A stretch of DNA of 64,000 nucleotides from Alphaproteobacteria bacterium (GCA_017480385.1 JAFVAT010000026.1:1-64000), one strand, 5' to 3'. Shown: positions 9,065 to 17,836, counted from the first letter of the stretch. Numbers and translations: made by a program. Notes: generated by a model from the sequence alone, not told the origin.

Positions 9065-10456
9065 ATGACAACAAATTACAGTGCTTTTCTTTATTTGATT
9101 TCAGCCGTTTGTTTTATCTTTTCCCTGCGCGGTCTGTCTTCGCCCAAAACGGCAATTAAGGGCAACCTGTCCGGAATAGCCGGCATGATTATCGCTGTGG
9201 CAGCCACATTAAGTCTGCCGGCAGTTTCTTCTTTCGGCTTTATTGTCGCTGCCGTTATCGCCGGCGGCGTGATCGGACTGATTATTGCCAGGCGCATCGC
9301 AATGACGGCCCTGCCCCAATTAGTTGCCGCTTTTCACAGTTTAGTCGGTCTGGCTGCCGTTTTGGTGGCATGGGCTTCTTTTTCATCTCCGGCGGCTTAC
9401 GGCATTGGAACATCGGGACATATTGCCTTATCCAGTCTAATCGAAATGTCTTTAGGCGTTGCCGTTGGCGCAGTTACGTTTTCCGGATCAATTATTGCTT
9501 TTGCCAAGCTGCAGGGCATTTTATCCGGCAAACCCTTAAGATTTAGAGGACAAACGCTTTTAAATGCTCTGATTGCAGCGGTTATTATCGTTTATATCAT
9601 TCATTTCGCCAAAACGGAATCAACCTTATCTTTCTTATTCCTGACACTTCTGTCCTTTATTTTAGGCTTTATGCTGATTTTGCCGGTTGGAGGCGCGGAC
9701 ATGCCGGTTGTGATTTCCATGTTAAACTCTTATTCCGGTTGGGCTGCCGCGGGAATCGGCTTTACATTAAGAAACAGTCTGCTGGTTATCACCGGTGCTT
9801 TGGTCGGTTCTTCGGGAGCAATTTTGTCTTATATCATGTGCAAAGCCATGAACCGTTCCATTTTTAATGTTCTATTGGGCGGCATCGGGCAATCGGGAAC
9901 GAACGGTTCTGCCGATGAAACGGCTAAAACGGCCAATATCGGTTCTGCAGAAGACGCTGCCGTATTATTGGAAAATGCGCAGAAAGTTATTATTGTTCCG
10001 GGATACGGCATGGCTGTTGCTCAGTCACAGTTCGCATTGGAAGAAATGGCTGAAATGCTGAAAAAGAAGGGAATCGCTATTAAATATGCCATTCACCCGG
10101 TTGCAGGCCGCATGCCCGGACATATGAATGTTTTGCTGGCCGAAGCAAAAATCCCTTATGAAGATGTATTTGAACTGGACGATATCAATGGTGAATTTGC
10201 GGATACTGATGTCGTTTATATTATCGGAGCAAATGACGTGACGAATCCTCTGGCCAAAACGGATTCTTCCAGTCCGATTTACGGCATGCCGGTACTTGAT
10301 GTTGAAAAAGCGCGCAATATTATTGTTGTAAAACGGTCTCTGGCCGGAAAAGGTTATGCCGGCGTAGACAATCCCGTTTTTTACGCTCCAAATACGATGA
10401 TGCTGTTGGGTGACGCTAAAAAAGTTACGGAAGAAATCAATAAATTTCTGAAATAA
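9065..10456 (+). CDS. pntB: NAD(P) transhydrogenase subunit beta
   Basis: Membrane domain II plus NADP(H)-binding domain III, 463 residues. About nine helices lead to the soluble domain, where VIIVPGYGMAVAQSQ, HPVAGRMPGHMNVLLAEA and VIGANDVTNP-like YIIGANDVTNPLAK are visible. The complex uses the proton gradient to reduce NADP+ with NADH. In an anaerobe carrying hydrogenase maturation genes it would link NADH and NADPH pools. It is the last gene of the pnt operon. Confidence 0.97.
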   Translation: MTTNYSAFLYLISAVCFIFSLRGLSSPKTAIKGNLSGIAGMIIAVAATLSLPAVSSFGFIVAAVIAGGVIGLIIARRIAMTALPQLVAAFHSLVGLAAVLVAWASFSSPAAYGIGTSGHIALSSLIEMSLGVAVGAVTFSGSIIAFAKLQGILSGKPLRFRGQTLLNALIAAVIIVYIIHFAKTESTLSFLFLTLLSFILGFMLILPVGGADMPVVISMLNSYSGWAAAGIGFTLRNSLLVITGALVGSSGAILSYIMCKAMNRSIFNVLLGGIGQSGTNGSADETAKTANIGSAEDAAVLLENAQKVIIVPGYGMAVAQSQFALEEMAEMLKKKGIAIKYAIHPVAGRMPGHMNVLLAEAKIPYEDVFELDDINGEFADTDVVYIIGANDVTNPLAKTDSSSPIYGMPVLDVEKARNIIVVKRSLAGKGYAGVDNPVFYAPNTMMLLGDAKKVTEEINKFLK

Positions 10457-10477
10457 CTTCAGAGCCCGGCTCTTTTT

Positions 10478-10541
10478 AAATTTTGTCCATTTATTCAAAA
10501 GAAAGATTGCTTTTAAAGCATTTTTCTTCTGGACAAAATTT
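10478..10541. repeat. Long imperfect hairpin after pntB
   Basis: A perfect 12-bp inverted repeat, AAATTTTGTCCA at 10478-10489 and TGGACAAAATTT at 10530-10541, encloses a further partial palindrome (AAGATTGCTTTT / AAAGCATTTTTCTT). A smaller GC palindrome AGAGCCCGGCTCT with a T-run lies just before it at 10461-10477. Together they probably end the pnt transcript; the large hairpin could also be a mobile palindrome. Confidence 0.5.
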
Positions 10542-10591
10542 TGTTTTGCTTCATAATAAAGCTTAAGTTTAGTTTTGAAACAGAGGTTGAA

Positions 10592-11326
10592 ATGGAATAC
10601 ATTCACGCAAAACGCAAAGGGAAAAAGGGTAAAGGCCGCCCCTCATCTTTTCACGGCAATGTGGACAACAATACGGCTAATGTTTCTTTGCCGAAAGGAT
10701 TTGAAATCGCTTTTAAGTGGGTTCCCGTTGAAGGAATCCGCCTGTCTGCCGGAGCGAATCGCGCCGTTTATGAAGAATACAAGCAGGTTCGTGCCGAATT
10801 GCTGAAAGAGACCGTTTACAATCCTGACGGCTCACAGAACACGGAAGGCATTTCGCGTTTGCGTCAGGCCGGCCTGAGTGATGAAGTGATCTATGGAACC
10901 ATAGGCAAAGGCAAAACGCCGAACGGTTATAATTATCATCATTTATTCCCGCGCGCTTTAAGCGGATCCTTTGCGAAGGGACCAGTTCAGTTTGGCGATG
11001 AAAAACTGACCTCGATTCATGATTGGCGGTGCATGATGCCCCTGCCCAACTCGGCGCATAAGGACATTCATGCCAATGTGCACAAAGCAATGGAAGAACG
11101 CAACGGTCCCCTGCCTGCGGAAGGACGGAAGACGACATATTATATTGCCATGCCGTTAAGCGCGAAAGAGTACGAAATGTATAAACAAAATCCGCAGTCT
11201 GTCAAAGCGGAACTGCTGATCGTCAGCGGAGATTCTTACCGAACCGTCGATCAAAGGAACAATGCGTCAGGAAAAACAATGTCCGCGGCGGAGATCGCCA
11301 AATTAAAAATGGCAAAAAGTCGATGA
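10592..11326 (+). CDS. HNH/colicin-like nuclease-fold protein, function unknown
   Basis: The 244-residue product has a basic, low-complexity N-terminus (AKRKGKKGKGRPSS) and a middle region with the spacing of a His-Me/HNH finger: NYHHLFP (histidines 116 and 117), then N153 and H156 in LPNSAHKDIH, and H160. No signal peptide or membrane segment is seen. I place the start at 10592, after AGAGG, although the frame is open from 10541. No immunity-like gene follows directly; a strong terminator does. It could be a housekeeping HNH protein, a toxin without partner, or a mobile-element remnant. Confidence 0.55.
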   Translation: MEYIHAKRKGKKGKGRPSSFHGNVDNNTANVSLPKGFEIAFKWVPVEGIRLSAGANRAVYEEYKQVRAELLKETVYNPDGSQNTEGISRLRQAGLSDEVIYGTIGKGKTPNGYNYHHLFPRALSGSFAKGPVQFGDEKLTSIHDWRCMMPLPNSAHKDIHANVHKAMEERNGPLPAEGRKTTYYIAMPLSAKEYEMYKQNPQSVKAELLIVSGDSYRTVDQRNNASGKTMSAAEIAKLKMAKSR

Positions 11327-11350
11327 ATTTCTTTGATCAAAATCCCTATT

Positions 11351-11421
11351 TTCGGGACAGTCTCCCGAAATAAGAAAAGATAAAAAAAGCCCCTTGCGGA
11401 AGAAAAAAGCAAAGGGGCTTT
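11351..11421 (+). terminator. Double hairpin terminator
   Basis: TTCGGGA/TCCCGAA pair at 11351-11357/11363-11369, followed by AAAGCCCCTT at 11386-11395 paired with AAGGGGCTTT at 11412-11421. The second stem is flanked by an A-run and a short T-run, so it may work in both directions. Confidence 0.6.
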
Positions 11422-11437
11422 ACATTGTATAAAACGA

Positions 11438-11490
11438 AACCGAGAAACGGTTCAGCTTTAAAACTGCGGCCAGTTTAGCTGGCATTTTTT
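11438..11490 (+). ncRNA. Possible small structured RNA ending in a terminator
   Basis: A hairpin AACCG-AGAAA-CGGTT (11438-11452) is followed by GCCAG-TTTAG-CTGGC (11469-11483) and a run ATTTTTT, a good intrinsic terminator with no gene just before it on this strand. An alternative stem AAACTG/CAGTTT (11461-11466/11471-11476) would exclude the terminator stem, as in an attenuator. No reading frame is seen. It could be a small RNA or simply a second terminator of the preceding gene. The rest of 11491-11693 is AT-rich and shows nothing further. Confidence 0.3.
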
Positions 11491-11693
11491 GACTATGTTT
11501 TGCTCCTTAGTTAGCGAACATGAAAACTTTTTATCCGTACTCGCCGTTATTAAAAAAAACAACATTATTTACAATATTACTTTCTTTTATATAAATATTT
11601 TTTAAGTATTCTTTTTATTTTCTTCTCTTTATGACTCGCATCAAACGCCGTCTTTCCACATCATTTATTTGTTACACTTTTATTAAAAATATA

Positions 11694-11708
11694 CCCCCCC
11701 CCCCCCCC
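11694..11708 (+). repeat. C15 homopolymer tract upstream of a surface-protein gene
   Basis: Fifteen consecutive C residues interrupt an AT-rich leader 77 bases before the start codon of the cysteine-rich repeat protein. Poly-C or poly-G tracts of this length change by slipped-strand mispairing and are well-known phase-variation switches when placed in promoters or leaders. Assembly of such a tract may be inexact. Confidence 0.9.
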
Positions 11709-11785
11709 ATATCTTTGTTGAGATGCATTTTTATTTGAACAAGAATGTTTTCAAATCATTTTTTCTACAATTAGAGGGGGATTTT

Positions 11786-13174
11786 ATGAAAATATTTCCA
11801 ATACTATTTTTTGTCTTTATGGCGGTGCTGTTTTGTACAAACACCGCTTTCGCCACAGATGAATGCACACAGAGACAAAACGGCACCTGCTTGCCCGGGT
11901 GCTATGTGAGCGGAAGCAAATGTTACTATTGTCCAAAGGGAACTTATAGTTCCAAACTGGGATCTGCGTCTTGTACACCTTGTCCGGCGGGAACTTATTA
12001 CCATGGAAACGGCGGCGTCGGATGTTATAAGTGTGCACGGGGATTTTATGCTGCCGGAACAGGAAATGCCTCTTGTACAAAATGTCCGGCAGGAGAAACT
12101 TCCCCTGAAGGCTCTTCTTCCTGTGCACCTTGTCCTGAGGGAACATATTTTAATACTAGTACAAACATATGCTTCGATTGCAAAGCTGGAACATATGCTG
12201 CCGGAACAAGAAATATGTCTTGCACGAAGTGTCCGGCGGGAACTTTTTCCCCTGAAGGCTCCAGTTCCTGTACACCCTGTCCGGCGGGAACTTTTTCCCC
12301 TGAAGGCTCTAGTTCCTGTCAAGAATGTGTGAGTGGTACTTACTCTGTCGGAACGGGAAATACGTCCTGTAAGACATGCCCGGCGGGAACTCATTCGGCG
12401 TTTGGAGCTACGTCTTGTACGCCTTGTGAGGCGGGAACTTTTTCCTACAGAGAAGGAACGTTTAGTTGTACGCGATGTTATCAAGGATATTATTCTTCCG
12501 GTACAGGAAATACGTCCTGTACACCCTGTCCGGCGGGAACTTATAGTTACGAAACAGCAGCCACGTCCTCCGCATCCTGTAAGGCATGCCCTGATGGATA
12601 CACTTCCGCGGCAGGATCTTCAGAGTGCTATTGCGCTATTGATGTTGATTGTTCAAGAATCCCAGTTGCAAACGGAATTTGCACTGCCTGCACCTGCAGT
12701 TCAAATACGACATGTACGGACTATTCCTGCTCGGCCGGTTACTACGACAACAACGGCACCTGCGCAAAATGTCCCGCAGGAACATACTCCTCAGAGGGGG
12801 CTTGGTCCTGTACAAAATGTCCTGCAGGAACTTATTCGGCGGAAGGAGCATCAAGCTGCACAACGGTTTCCTGCTCTGCCGGATATTACAACAACAACGG
12901 CACCTGCACAAAATGCGGTGCAGGAACATACTCCGCAGCGGGAGCTTCGGCCTGCACAACATGTCCCGCAGGAACTTATTCGGCGGAAGGAGCTTCCGCT
13001 TATACAAGATGTCCCGCAGGAACGTATGCTGCCGGAACAGGAAACACGTCCTGTACGACGTGTCCTGACGGATATATTTCCGAAGAAGGGGCGGCTTCTT
13101 GTTATCCCAGACCGACTGAGCCTGTTTCTTGCCCGAACGGATCGACCAAGTCCGGCTGCTGCTGTGTTTATTAA
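11786..13174 (+). CDS. Secreted cysteine-rich repeat protein (GCC2/GCC3- or TNFR-like)
   Basis: A signal peptide (cleavage likely after NTAFA, residue 23) precedes about 18 tandem units of the form CPAGTYSxxGxxSCxxC, like the eukaryotic GCC2/GCC3 or ephrin-receptor cysteine-rich module. Two neighbouring units near 12230-12310 are almost identical in DNA, and a longer block near 12730-12857 is repeated near 12872-12994, so the array has grown by recombination. One unit has lost a cysteine (SAYTRC). The tail is KSGCCCVY. I chose the ATG at 11786 because AGAGGGGG precedes it and it starts the signal peptide. It probably sits at the cell surface; its partner is unknown. Confidence 0.85.
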   Translation: MKIFPILFFVFMAVLFCTNTAFATDECTQRQNGTCLPGCYVSGSKCYYCPKGTYSSKLGSASCTPCPAGTYYHGNGGVGCYKCARGFYAAGTGNASCTKCPAGETSPEGSSSCAPCPEGTYFNTSTNICFDCKAGTYAAGTRNMSCTKCPAGTFSPEGSSSCTPCPAGTFSPEGSSSCQECVSGTYSVGTGNTSCKTCPAGTHSAFGATSCTPCEAGTFSYREGTFSCTRCYQGYYSSGTGNTSCTPCPAGTYSYETAATSSASCKACPDGYTSAAGSSECYCAIDVDCSRIPVANGICTACTCSSNTTCTDYSCSAGYYDNNGTCAKCPAGTYSSEGAWSCTKCPAGTYSAEGASSCTTVSCSAGYYNNNGTCTKCGAGTYSAAGASACTTCPAGTYSAEGASAYTRCPAGTYAAGTGNTSCTTCPDGYISEEGAASCYPRPTEPVSCPNGSTKSGCCCVY

Positions 13175-13188
13175 AGGAGGTACTGATC

Positions 13189-13527
13189 ATGAAAAAATAT
13201 TTGGCATTCTTGTTTATCCTGTGCAGCTCGGTTTCTTTCACGACAAATGCGGAAACTGTATCAGCTAAAGACTCTTTTCAAATAGCCAAAGCCTTTAAAT
13301 TAGGACGTGACATACCGACAAGTTCATTACTGATACATTCACGTTCGTCATCCGACAGATCCAACAGCTGCCCGACAAGCTGCTCCAAGTGTACCGGCAG
13401 AATATGTTCTGTGTGCAACAACGGATACTATTTGAAAAACAACCGTTGCCTTTCCTACTGCTCCGGCGTCACCTGCACCAACGGTGGGAAAGCCGTCGCT
13501 TCCGCCAATAAGTGCTGCTGTGAATAG
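13189..13527 (+). CDS. Small secreted cysteine-rich protein
   Basis: 112 residues with a signal peptide (MKKYLAFLFILCSSVSFTTNA). The C-terminal half is cysteine-rich: SCPTSCSKCTGRICSVCNNGYYLKNNRC and a terminal NKCCCE (shown in parts). The final CCC echoes the CCC tail of the preceding repeat protein, 14 bases upstream. A strong AAAGGAGG site precedes the ATG at 13189. The two genes are probably co-transcribed and may form a pair at the cell surface. Confidence 0.75.
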   Translation: MKKYLAFLFILCSSVSFTTNAETVSAKDSFQIAKAFKLGRDIPTSSLLIHSRSSSDRSNSCPTSCSKCTGRICSVCNNGYYLKNNRCLSYCSGVTCTNGGKAVASANKCCCE

Positions 13528-13627
13528 GCTCTGTTCGATGCAGCGGCGAATAATGACGCCCTGTCGCGGCAAAACCGCAAACAAGGCTCTGTCAAACAAA
13601 ATACGCCGCCGCTGACTTTACCTTTTG

Positions 13628-13727
13628 CAGAAGGGGAATATCCCTCCTTTTTCCCCTTCTGTTTATGCAGGCACTCCCCGTACCTGCAAGCCGAACCGGT
13701 CAAGCACTGGATCCGCTTGACCGGTTC
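13628..13727. other. Three-hairpin non-coding segment
   Basis: The 480-base gap after the small cysteine-rich gene holds three stems: an 11-bp perfect stem 13628-13638/13651-13661, a small one GCAGG/CCTGC 13667-13671/13683-13687, and a 13-bp perfect stem 13693-13705/13715-13727 followed by TTT. The last is a plausible terminator; the first has T-runs in its loop. The remainder (13740-14007) shows no convincing ORF. Use as convergent terminators for the flanking genes is likely, and a structured RNA is possible. Confidence 0.5.
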
Positions 13728-14007
13728 TTTGGTCTGTTGACGCAGAAGCATCAAATACAAACACCGTGGTTGGTTCTTGTTTTGCTTTTTTCTTTATGAA
13801 AAATCTCTCCCGCTGATCGGACATTCGCCGCGTTTTTAACCAGTCACTATCGCCGGAGTTTTAGAAAAAAAACAGTTTGATCGTCCGGCAACATTCCGAC
13901 GAAACATTTACAAGAAAAACAGCCGCCATTTTTCAGCCAAATCACTTAGATCCTTCAGACATTTTCGTTATCCGGAAATTATGTCGGCAGCGTAAAAAAA
14001 TATCATG

Positions 14008-14808
14008 TTAAACGGACGGGGCTTTTTTCTTCTTTTTCTTAAAAAACCACTTCTTTTTACGCTTTTTTTCGTTGTCGTTTTGACCGAACATCAGCTCTTT
14101 TAACATCAGATAATTTTTCTTGTTCTTGATTTTCCCTTTGACATAATCGAAAGGAAGTTTTCCCGAAGCATCTTTTGTTTTAATATCCGCTCCGGCTTCA
14201 ATCAGACAGCGAATAATTCCTATCGCCGGAGCATTCGCCGAAACCGCTTCTATCAGAGCCGACCGGCCATTATTATCCTGTATTTTGATATCGGCCCCAG
14301 CTTTAATCAATGATTGAACAATCCCCTGATTATTGCTTTGAACCGCCTGCATCAAGGCTGTTCGTCCGGCTTGGTCCTGATCATTCAAATGAACGTTCAA
14401 GCCAATCAAAATATCGCTTAAAACCTGATTATTATGTTCCGCCGCCAGCATAAGAGCCGTTCTGCCGTTTTGATCCTTTGCATTAATATCAGCGCCCGCG
14501 TTAATAAATGATCTGAGCATATCGGAAGACATTTTATCTGCAGCTGCCGTCATCAATACAGTTTGCCCCTGTTCATTGCGAATATTTACGTCGGCCCCAG
14601 CTTTGACCAACGTTTTTATAATGTCCAGCTTATTTTCTTTAGTCAAAGCCCATGTCAAAGCAGCATGGACATCGGTGCCGGCACCAATATATACGGCGAC
14701 AAGTCCCAGATTTTTGCGCTTGGCGGCTTCCATTAAAGCTGAAAAATCTTTGATTAAATCCGCGCTTTCCCTTTCAAGCTCAAGATCCTCTTCTTCGTCG
14801 TCCCACAT
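14008..14808 (-). CDS. Ankyrin-repeat protein with basic tail
   Basis: 266 residues, no signal peptide. About five ankyrin repeats fill residues 30-230, with clear units such as GRTALMLAAEHNNQ, GRTALMQAVQSNNQG and IKAGADIKIQDNNG. The first 20 residues are strongly acidic and the last 25 strongly basic (KKRKKKWFFKKKKKK). Ankyrin repeats bind proteins. It follows the TolC-like gene by 11 bases and is probably the last gene of that operon. An effector role is possible but unproven. Confidence 0.85.
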   Translation of the reverse strand: MWDDEEEDLELERESADLIKDFSALMEAAKRKNLGLVAVYIGAGTDVHAALTWALTKENKLDIIKTLVKAGADVNIRNEQGQTVLMTAAADKMSSDMLRSFINAGADINAKDQNGRTALMLAAEHNNQVLSDILIGLNVHLNDQDQAGRTALMQAVQSNNQGIVQSLIKAGADIKIQDNNGRSALIEAVSANAPAIGIIRCLIEAGADIKTKDASGKLPFDYVKGKIKNKKNYLMLKELMFGQNDNEKKRKKKWFFKKKKKKAPSV

Positions 14809-14819
14809 AATCCCGCTCT

Positions 14820-16856
14820 TTATTTCTTTTTCTTCGGCATCGGCAATGGGGCAACAGTCACTTTTTCAGGGAACATGTCAATCTGGCGAACATTTTGGTA
14901 ATCTTTGCACTCGCCGGAACCGTCACAGCGCTGAATAACCGTAACACGGGAATCCGGCTCGGCTCCGCGCATATCCAATATCGTTTTATAGCCGCGCATA
15001 ACCTGAACGGTAATAAAGATATAAGCGCTCATCTTCCGCTTGTTCCGGGCAACAACTTTAATTTCATAAATTCCTTCAGATGTTGCGGGCGGCTTGCCAG
15101 ACAACGTAATTGTTTTGGAATCAAAGAACAGCCAAGGCAATAACGGACTGCCGTCACGCATTGTTGCCGTATAAGACACCTCATGCCCTAAATCAGCCTC
15201 GGCAAAAGTCGTCGGAGGAATAATCATTACAAAACGATTGTCCTCTGTCACCCGCTGCATTGGCAGGTTTGCATTGATATAAACCGGAGGACGGCGCATC
15301 GGCACAGGCGGCAAACGCGGATAATCTTCGTTTGTAAAACGTCCCATATCCCACGCGGTCATGACGCGTTCCAAAGCTCTGGAAATTGTTCCCAAATCGT
15401 TCGAAGCGAAATCTGCCGGCAGAGGATCCAGCCCTAAAGTAACAAAGACATAGCCGGTTGCATCTTGCAATTCAGCCCAATTCATGGCCGATCTTAATTT
15501 AGCAAATAAAGCTCTGGCCGCCGAAGAAACTTTTTCAGCCTCGGCCAAAACATCATCTTTGGCTTTTTCCGAAGCTCGCTGTGCCAGCTTTTCAGCCACA
15601 TCAGCGATTTCGACACTTAATTGATATGTTTCTTTAGCCCCCTGATACCGTCCCCAACCGATATGCGTCTGTGTCAAAACAGCCATAGCCATTACCTGAC
15701 GGTTCAAATTATCAACGGCTTCCTTGACCTCTCCATATGCCAAAGTCCTTTGCATTCTGGCCGGATTTAACAAATTCCACCCCAATTGAGCCGCCGCCTG
15801 CAGCCATGAGTTATTGGATAAAAAGTCATCGCTGTCATAATTTGCGGAAACAGAAACATTAATGCCGGGCAACAGTTTCAGCAAAGCCTTCTTAGCCGCT
15901 AAACGCGTATTCTGCAGCTTATAGTCCTCTTCGCGCAGTTCAGGCCGATTCATCAAAGCCAGCCATTCCAACCGATCCAAATTCGACCGAATTTCCGGTA
16001 AAACAAAATTACCGTTTTCCGATCCGACCAAACGGTACCGCGTTCCGGGCTTTAGATTCATCAGCGCGGCCAAGTTTTCGCGCGCCAGAAGCAATTCTTT
16101 TTTCATTTCGCTCAGATCGCGCATTGTTTCCATCAGCCCCATTTGATAATTCAGCAGGACGGAAGCATTTGCGTTCTTTCCATTCCCCAATGCCCGCAAA
16201 TTTTCAAGCACAAAGGTTGCTTCCTCCATCAATTCATCGATTTCCGGAGCCAGTCGTTCAGCGGCCAAGGCACGCCAATAAGCCGCACGCACGTCCTGCA
16301 ACAACGATTGGACCTGTTTGCGCCGCTGTTCTTTCGCAATTAAAATTTTATTAGCATCTTGTTTTGCCTGATAATAGCTGGCGCCGAAATCCAAGATATT
16401 CCAGCTGATCTGAGCATTGGCAACCCCGTGAGATTTAGCGCTGTACGATTTTGCTTCGGACATAACGCCCGTCTGCATCGACTTTGAAACGACAGCTTCA
16501 TAATTGCTGCGGGCCGAATAACCGGCACTGGCAGACACTTGCGGCAGCATGTCTATGGAAGACAGATCATATTGCTTTGCAGACAGAGCCGTCTCCATCA
16601 TTTTCAAACGCGCATTCAGGTTATACTTCAAAGCGCGCGCCATAGCATCATACAAGGAAATCGGCGCTGTAATCTTGTTCGAGCGCTGATCCTGAAACAT
16701 TTCCTGAATATCCTGATCCACCCGAACAGCGCGCTCCCAATCGCTGAGAGGCTCCGGTTCAACCGAACAGGCAGCAATTAGCACGCTGGCAGCCGATATC
16801 GTCAAAAAGGACGTTGTTTTCCAAATTTTCTTTTGAAGTAAAAACTCTTTTTTCAT
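14820..16856 (-). CDS. TolC-family outer-membrane lipoprotein fused to an Ig-like domain
   Basis: 678 residues, far longer than the usual 430-500. A lipobox ends at C30 (SVLIAAC). Residues 65-480 carry the two-repeat TolC/OEP helical architecture (QISWNILDFGASYYQAKQ, then AQLGWNLLNPARMQRTLAY). After a proline-rich linker (PRLPPVPMRRPPVY) residues 545-640 look like a bacterial putative-Ig or cadherin-like (CADG) domain: PPTTFAEADLGHEVSYTA, LPWLFFDSKTITLSGKPP, YEIKVVARN. No ABC or membrane-fusion partner lies beside it. Start overlaps the upstream gene by 4 bases (ATGA). Confidence 0.82.
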   Translation of the reverse strand: MKKEFLLQKKIWKTTSFLTISAASVLIAACSVEPEPLSDWERAVRVDQDIQEMFQDQRSNKITAPISLYDAMARALKYNLNARLKMMETALSAKQYDLSSIDMLPQVSASAGYSARSNYEAVVSKSMQTGVMSEAKSYSAKSHGVANAQISWNILDFGASYYQAKQDANKILIAKEQRRKQVQSLLQDVRAAYWRALAAERLAPEIDELMEEATFVLENLRALGNGKNANASVLLNYQMGLMETMRDLSEMKKELLLARENLAALMNLKPGTRYRLVGSENGNFVLPEIRSNLDRLEWLALMNRPELREEDYKLQNTRLAAKKALLKLLPGINVSVSANYDSDDFLSNNSWLQAAAQLGWNLLNPARMQRTLAYGEVKEAVDNLNRQVMAMAVLTQTHIGWGRYQGAKETYQLSVEIADVAEKLAQRASEKAKDDVLAEAEKVSSAARALFAKLRSAMNWAELQDATGYVFVTLGLDPLPADFASNDLGTISRALERVMTAWDMGRFTNEDYPRLPPVPMRRPPVYINANLPMQRVTEDNRFVMIIPPTTFAEADLGHEVSYTATMRDGSPLLPWLFFDSKTITLSGKPPATSEGIYEIKVVARNKRKMSAYIFITVQVMRGYKTILDMRGAEPDSRVTVIQRCDGSGECKDYQNVRQIDMFPEKVTVAPLPMPKKKK

Positions 16857-17836
16857 TTGACGCCCTTTGTTTTATCGCCCTTCAGTTTTTTTTGCAGTCT
16901 TTTTATCAAAGCCTTCTTTTGCGCGGAAAGACTATTTTCTTGAATTTGATCAGTTTTTTCATCTCTGTCAAGCAAAGAGAGGGAACGGCGCGTATTTTCG
17001 GCCTTTTCCCCTTTAGGATAGGCGTCATCATACATCAGCATATCAACGCCCGTAGACAAATCCAGCATATCGTTAAACAGCAAAGACCAAAGCATTTCAT
17101 CAATTTCGCGCACGCCCTGCATATTTTTTGTTTCCGGAGCATAAATATCCTGCGCTTTTTCCAAAACGGAATCCGGCAAAAAAGCTTCCTTTGTTTCCGT
17201 TATAATGCGCCGTTCCTGACGGTCTGTTCCTTCAAAAAATTCTTCCAAAACGGACAGATCCAAATCTATCAGAGCCGTTTCCTGCAATGCATTAATAAAG
17301 GCCTGCGTTTCCAAAAGCTGCCGGATTAAACGATCCGTTTCGCCCTGTGCCGCATCAAGCTGCCGGTTCGCATAATCGGCATCAGCCTTTTCAAGATCGA
17401 AAGAAGCCGTATTGTCCGCTTCCGCAACAATCGGCACGATATCACTTAGCAGATCAGCTGCGATCCTATTTTCAGCCTTTTGGTCTTCAATAACAATTGT
17501 TTGAAAATTCCACTGTTCATCAGCTGCCTCATATTGCTCAACAGCTTTCAGCTGCCGTTCCTCCAACGTTTCGGGCAGAACAGCGTCCAGCAGTGCCCGC
17601 CGAAACTCTTCGGAAGACGAATCCATCTGCCACACTTGAGGAACAGGATTGTTTTGCAAAAAAGGACGGTCGGCTGTTTTATCCAAAGAATATGCATTGC
17701 GTGCCGGATTTAAAAAAGAATCGGCAGAAGCCTCTCCCTGCCCTATCACACAAAAAAGCAGAGCGGCTGCCGACAAACATAACGTTTGAGTACATTTCCT
17801 TTTATTCAAACCGGACAACACCTTAAAAAAAATCAT
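16853..17836 (-). CDS. Secreted protein of unknown function, partner of the TolC-Ig gene
   Basis: 327 residues with an N-terminal hydrophobic segment (about 17-38, ending GQGEASA) that fits a signal peptide after a basic start. The rest is acidic and mostly helical, with coiled-coil-like stretches (EKADADYANRQLDAAQGETD) and a basic end (KKALIKRLQKKLKGDKTKG). I do not recognise a family. Its 4-base overlap with the TolC-Ig gene means coupled expression and suggests a shared envelope task. Confidence 0.65.
   Translation of the reverse strand: MIFFKVLSGLNKRKCTQTLCLSAAALLFCVIGQGEASADSFLNPARNAYSLDKTADRPFLQNNPVPQVWQMDSSSEEFRRALLDAVLPETLEERQLKAVEQYEAADEQWNFQTIVIEDQKAENRIAADLLSDIVPIVAEADNTASFDLEKADADYANRQLDAAQGETDRLIRQLLETQAFINALQETALIDLDLSVLEEFFEGTDRQERRIITETKEAFLPDSVLEKAQDIYAPETKNMQGVREIDEMLWSLLFNDMLDLSTGVDMLMYDDAYPKGEKAENTRRSLSLLDRDEKTDQIQENSLSAQKKALIKRLQKKLKGDKTKGVK

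Noticed and set aside
10025..10606. Frame of 193 codons antisense to the end of pntB
   Set aside because: Covers the NADP-binding domain in antisense and the palindrome; no domain or ribosome site.
11900..13100. Direct DNA repeats that could suggest a CRISPR array
   Set aside because: The repeats code for cysteine-rich protein modules, with no constant repeat/unique spacer pattern.
12333..13268. Open frame of 311 codons in another phase of the cysteine-rich repeat gene
   Set aside because: Repeats keep a second phase open by chance; it lacks a ribosome site, while the main frame has a signal peptide and regular cysteines.
13628..13727. Riboswitch
   Set aside because: The three hairpins lie between the ends of convergent genes, not upstream of a gene, so a terminator role is more likely.
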